A program made the translations under genes and the position numbers. Below are positions 5,368-5,424 of a DNA stretch of 5,424 bases, piece by piece; the stretch's first letter is position 1; the number at the start of each line of letters is the position of its first letter. Under the pieces are notes generated by a model that was not told the origin of the DNA, did not search any database, and saw nothing but the letters and a program-made list of their open reading frames with translations. The stretch comes from Deinococcus sp. (GTDB taxonomy: Bacteria; Deinococcota; Deinococci; JACQHA01), in contig JACQHA010000089.1 of NCBI GenBank assembly GCA_016199255.1, positions 1-5,424 of the forward strand, in the 5' to 3' direction.

Positions 5368-5424
5368 GTAGGGGCGGACCTATGTGTCCGCCCTCGTCCT
5401 GGAGCTGGGGCAGCCACACAGGGC
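5368..5424. repeat. Partial nested-palindrome intergenic repeat (double hairpin), cut by window end
   Basis: GGGCGGAC (5372-5379) and GTCCGCCC (5386-5393) form a perfect 8-bp stem with loop CTATGT. Thirteen bases later GGGGCAGCC (5407-5415), loop ACACAG (5416-5421) and GGC (5422-5424) look like the start of a second hairpin truncated by the window. The right unit also matches the reverse complement of the left unit (13 of 18 visible bases), so the whole element is a palindrome made of two palindromes. This style matches short dispersed REP- or MITE-like repeats found between genes in several GC-rich bacterial phyla. It starts about 54 bases after khtU and might also stop transcription, although no T-run follows. 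Confidence 0.6.

Noticed and set aside
1..5424. CRISPR array, tRNA, rRNA, riboswitch or transposase
   Set aside because: No regularly spaced direct repeats, no tRNA-like cloverleaf and no transposase motifs were seen; the only non-coding spaces are 339, 26 and 110 bases and are described above.

Overview
The window is a GC-rich bacterial chromosomal stretch (estimated low 60s percent GC by eye) with all recognisable genes on the + strand and no mobile-element gene. Long TPR/ATPase-type regulatory proteins, a putative secreted lipoprotein subtilase, a KhtTU-type potassium/proton antiporter pair and a dispersed-looking nested palindrome at the right edge would fit a Chloroflexota-like or other deep-branching, free-living bacterium. 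That placement is a guess from style, not from a marker gene.

Layout. Bases 1-1716 are the 3' part of a gene whose product ends in a winged-helix-like segment and a long array of 40-residue TPRs; the upstream part, probably a P-loop ATPase or other effector domain, lies outside the window. A hairpin spans its stop codon. The gap 1717-2055 (339 bases) is not empty: it holds an 11-bp-spaced TTTCAT direct repeat, a TATACT -10 candidate, a perfect 12-bp inverted repeat, and a 57-codon ORF (1850-2023) behind an exact AGGAGG that may be a real small gene. Bases 2056-3594 encode a putative lipoprotein with a Big2-like immunoglobulin domain, a subtilase propeptide-like region and a complete S8 catalytic domain. 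Bases 3621-4109 and 4106-5314 overlap as GTGA and encode KhtT (RCK_C regulatory subunit) and KhtU (CPA2 membrane antiporter). The tail 5315-5424 carries no gene; from about 5368 it enters a double-hairpin repeat that runs off the window.

How the genes relate. khtT and khtU clearly form one translationally coupled unit: KhtU exports K+ in exchange for protons, and KhtT gates it from the cytoplasm. The protease is only 26 bp upstream of khtT, so read-through is possible, but a TGCTATGCT element just before khtT may give the pair its own, nearly leaderless promoter. No functional link between the TPR protein, the protease and the antiporter can be shown from the sequence. I did not find a convincing undescribed multi-gene system. 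The items most worth checking are the small ORF with its regulatory region and the terminal nested palindrome.
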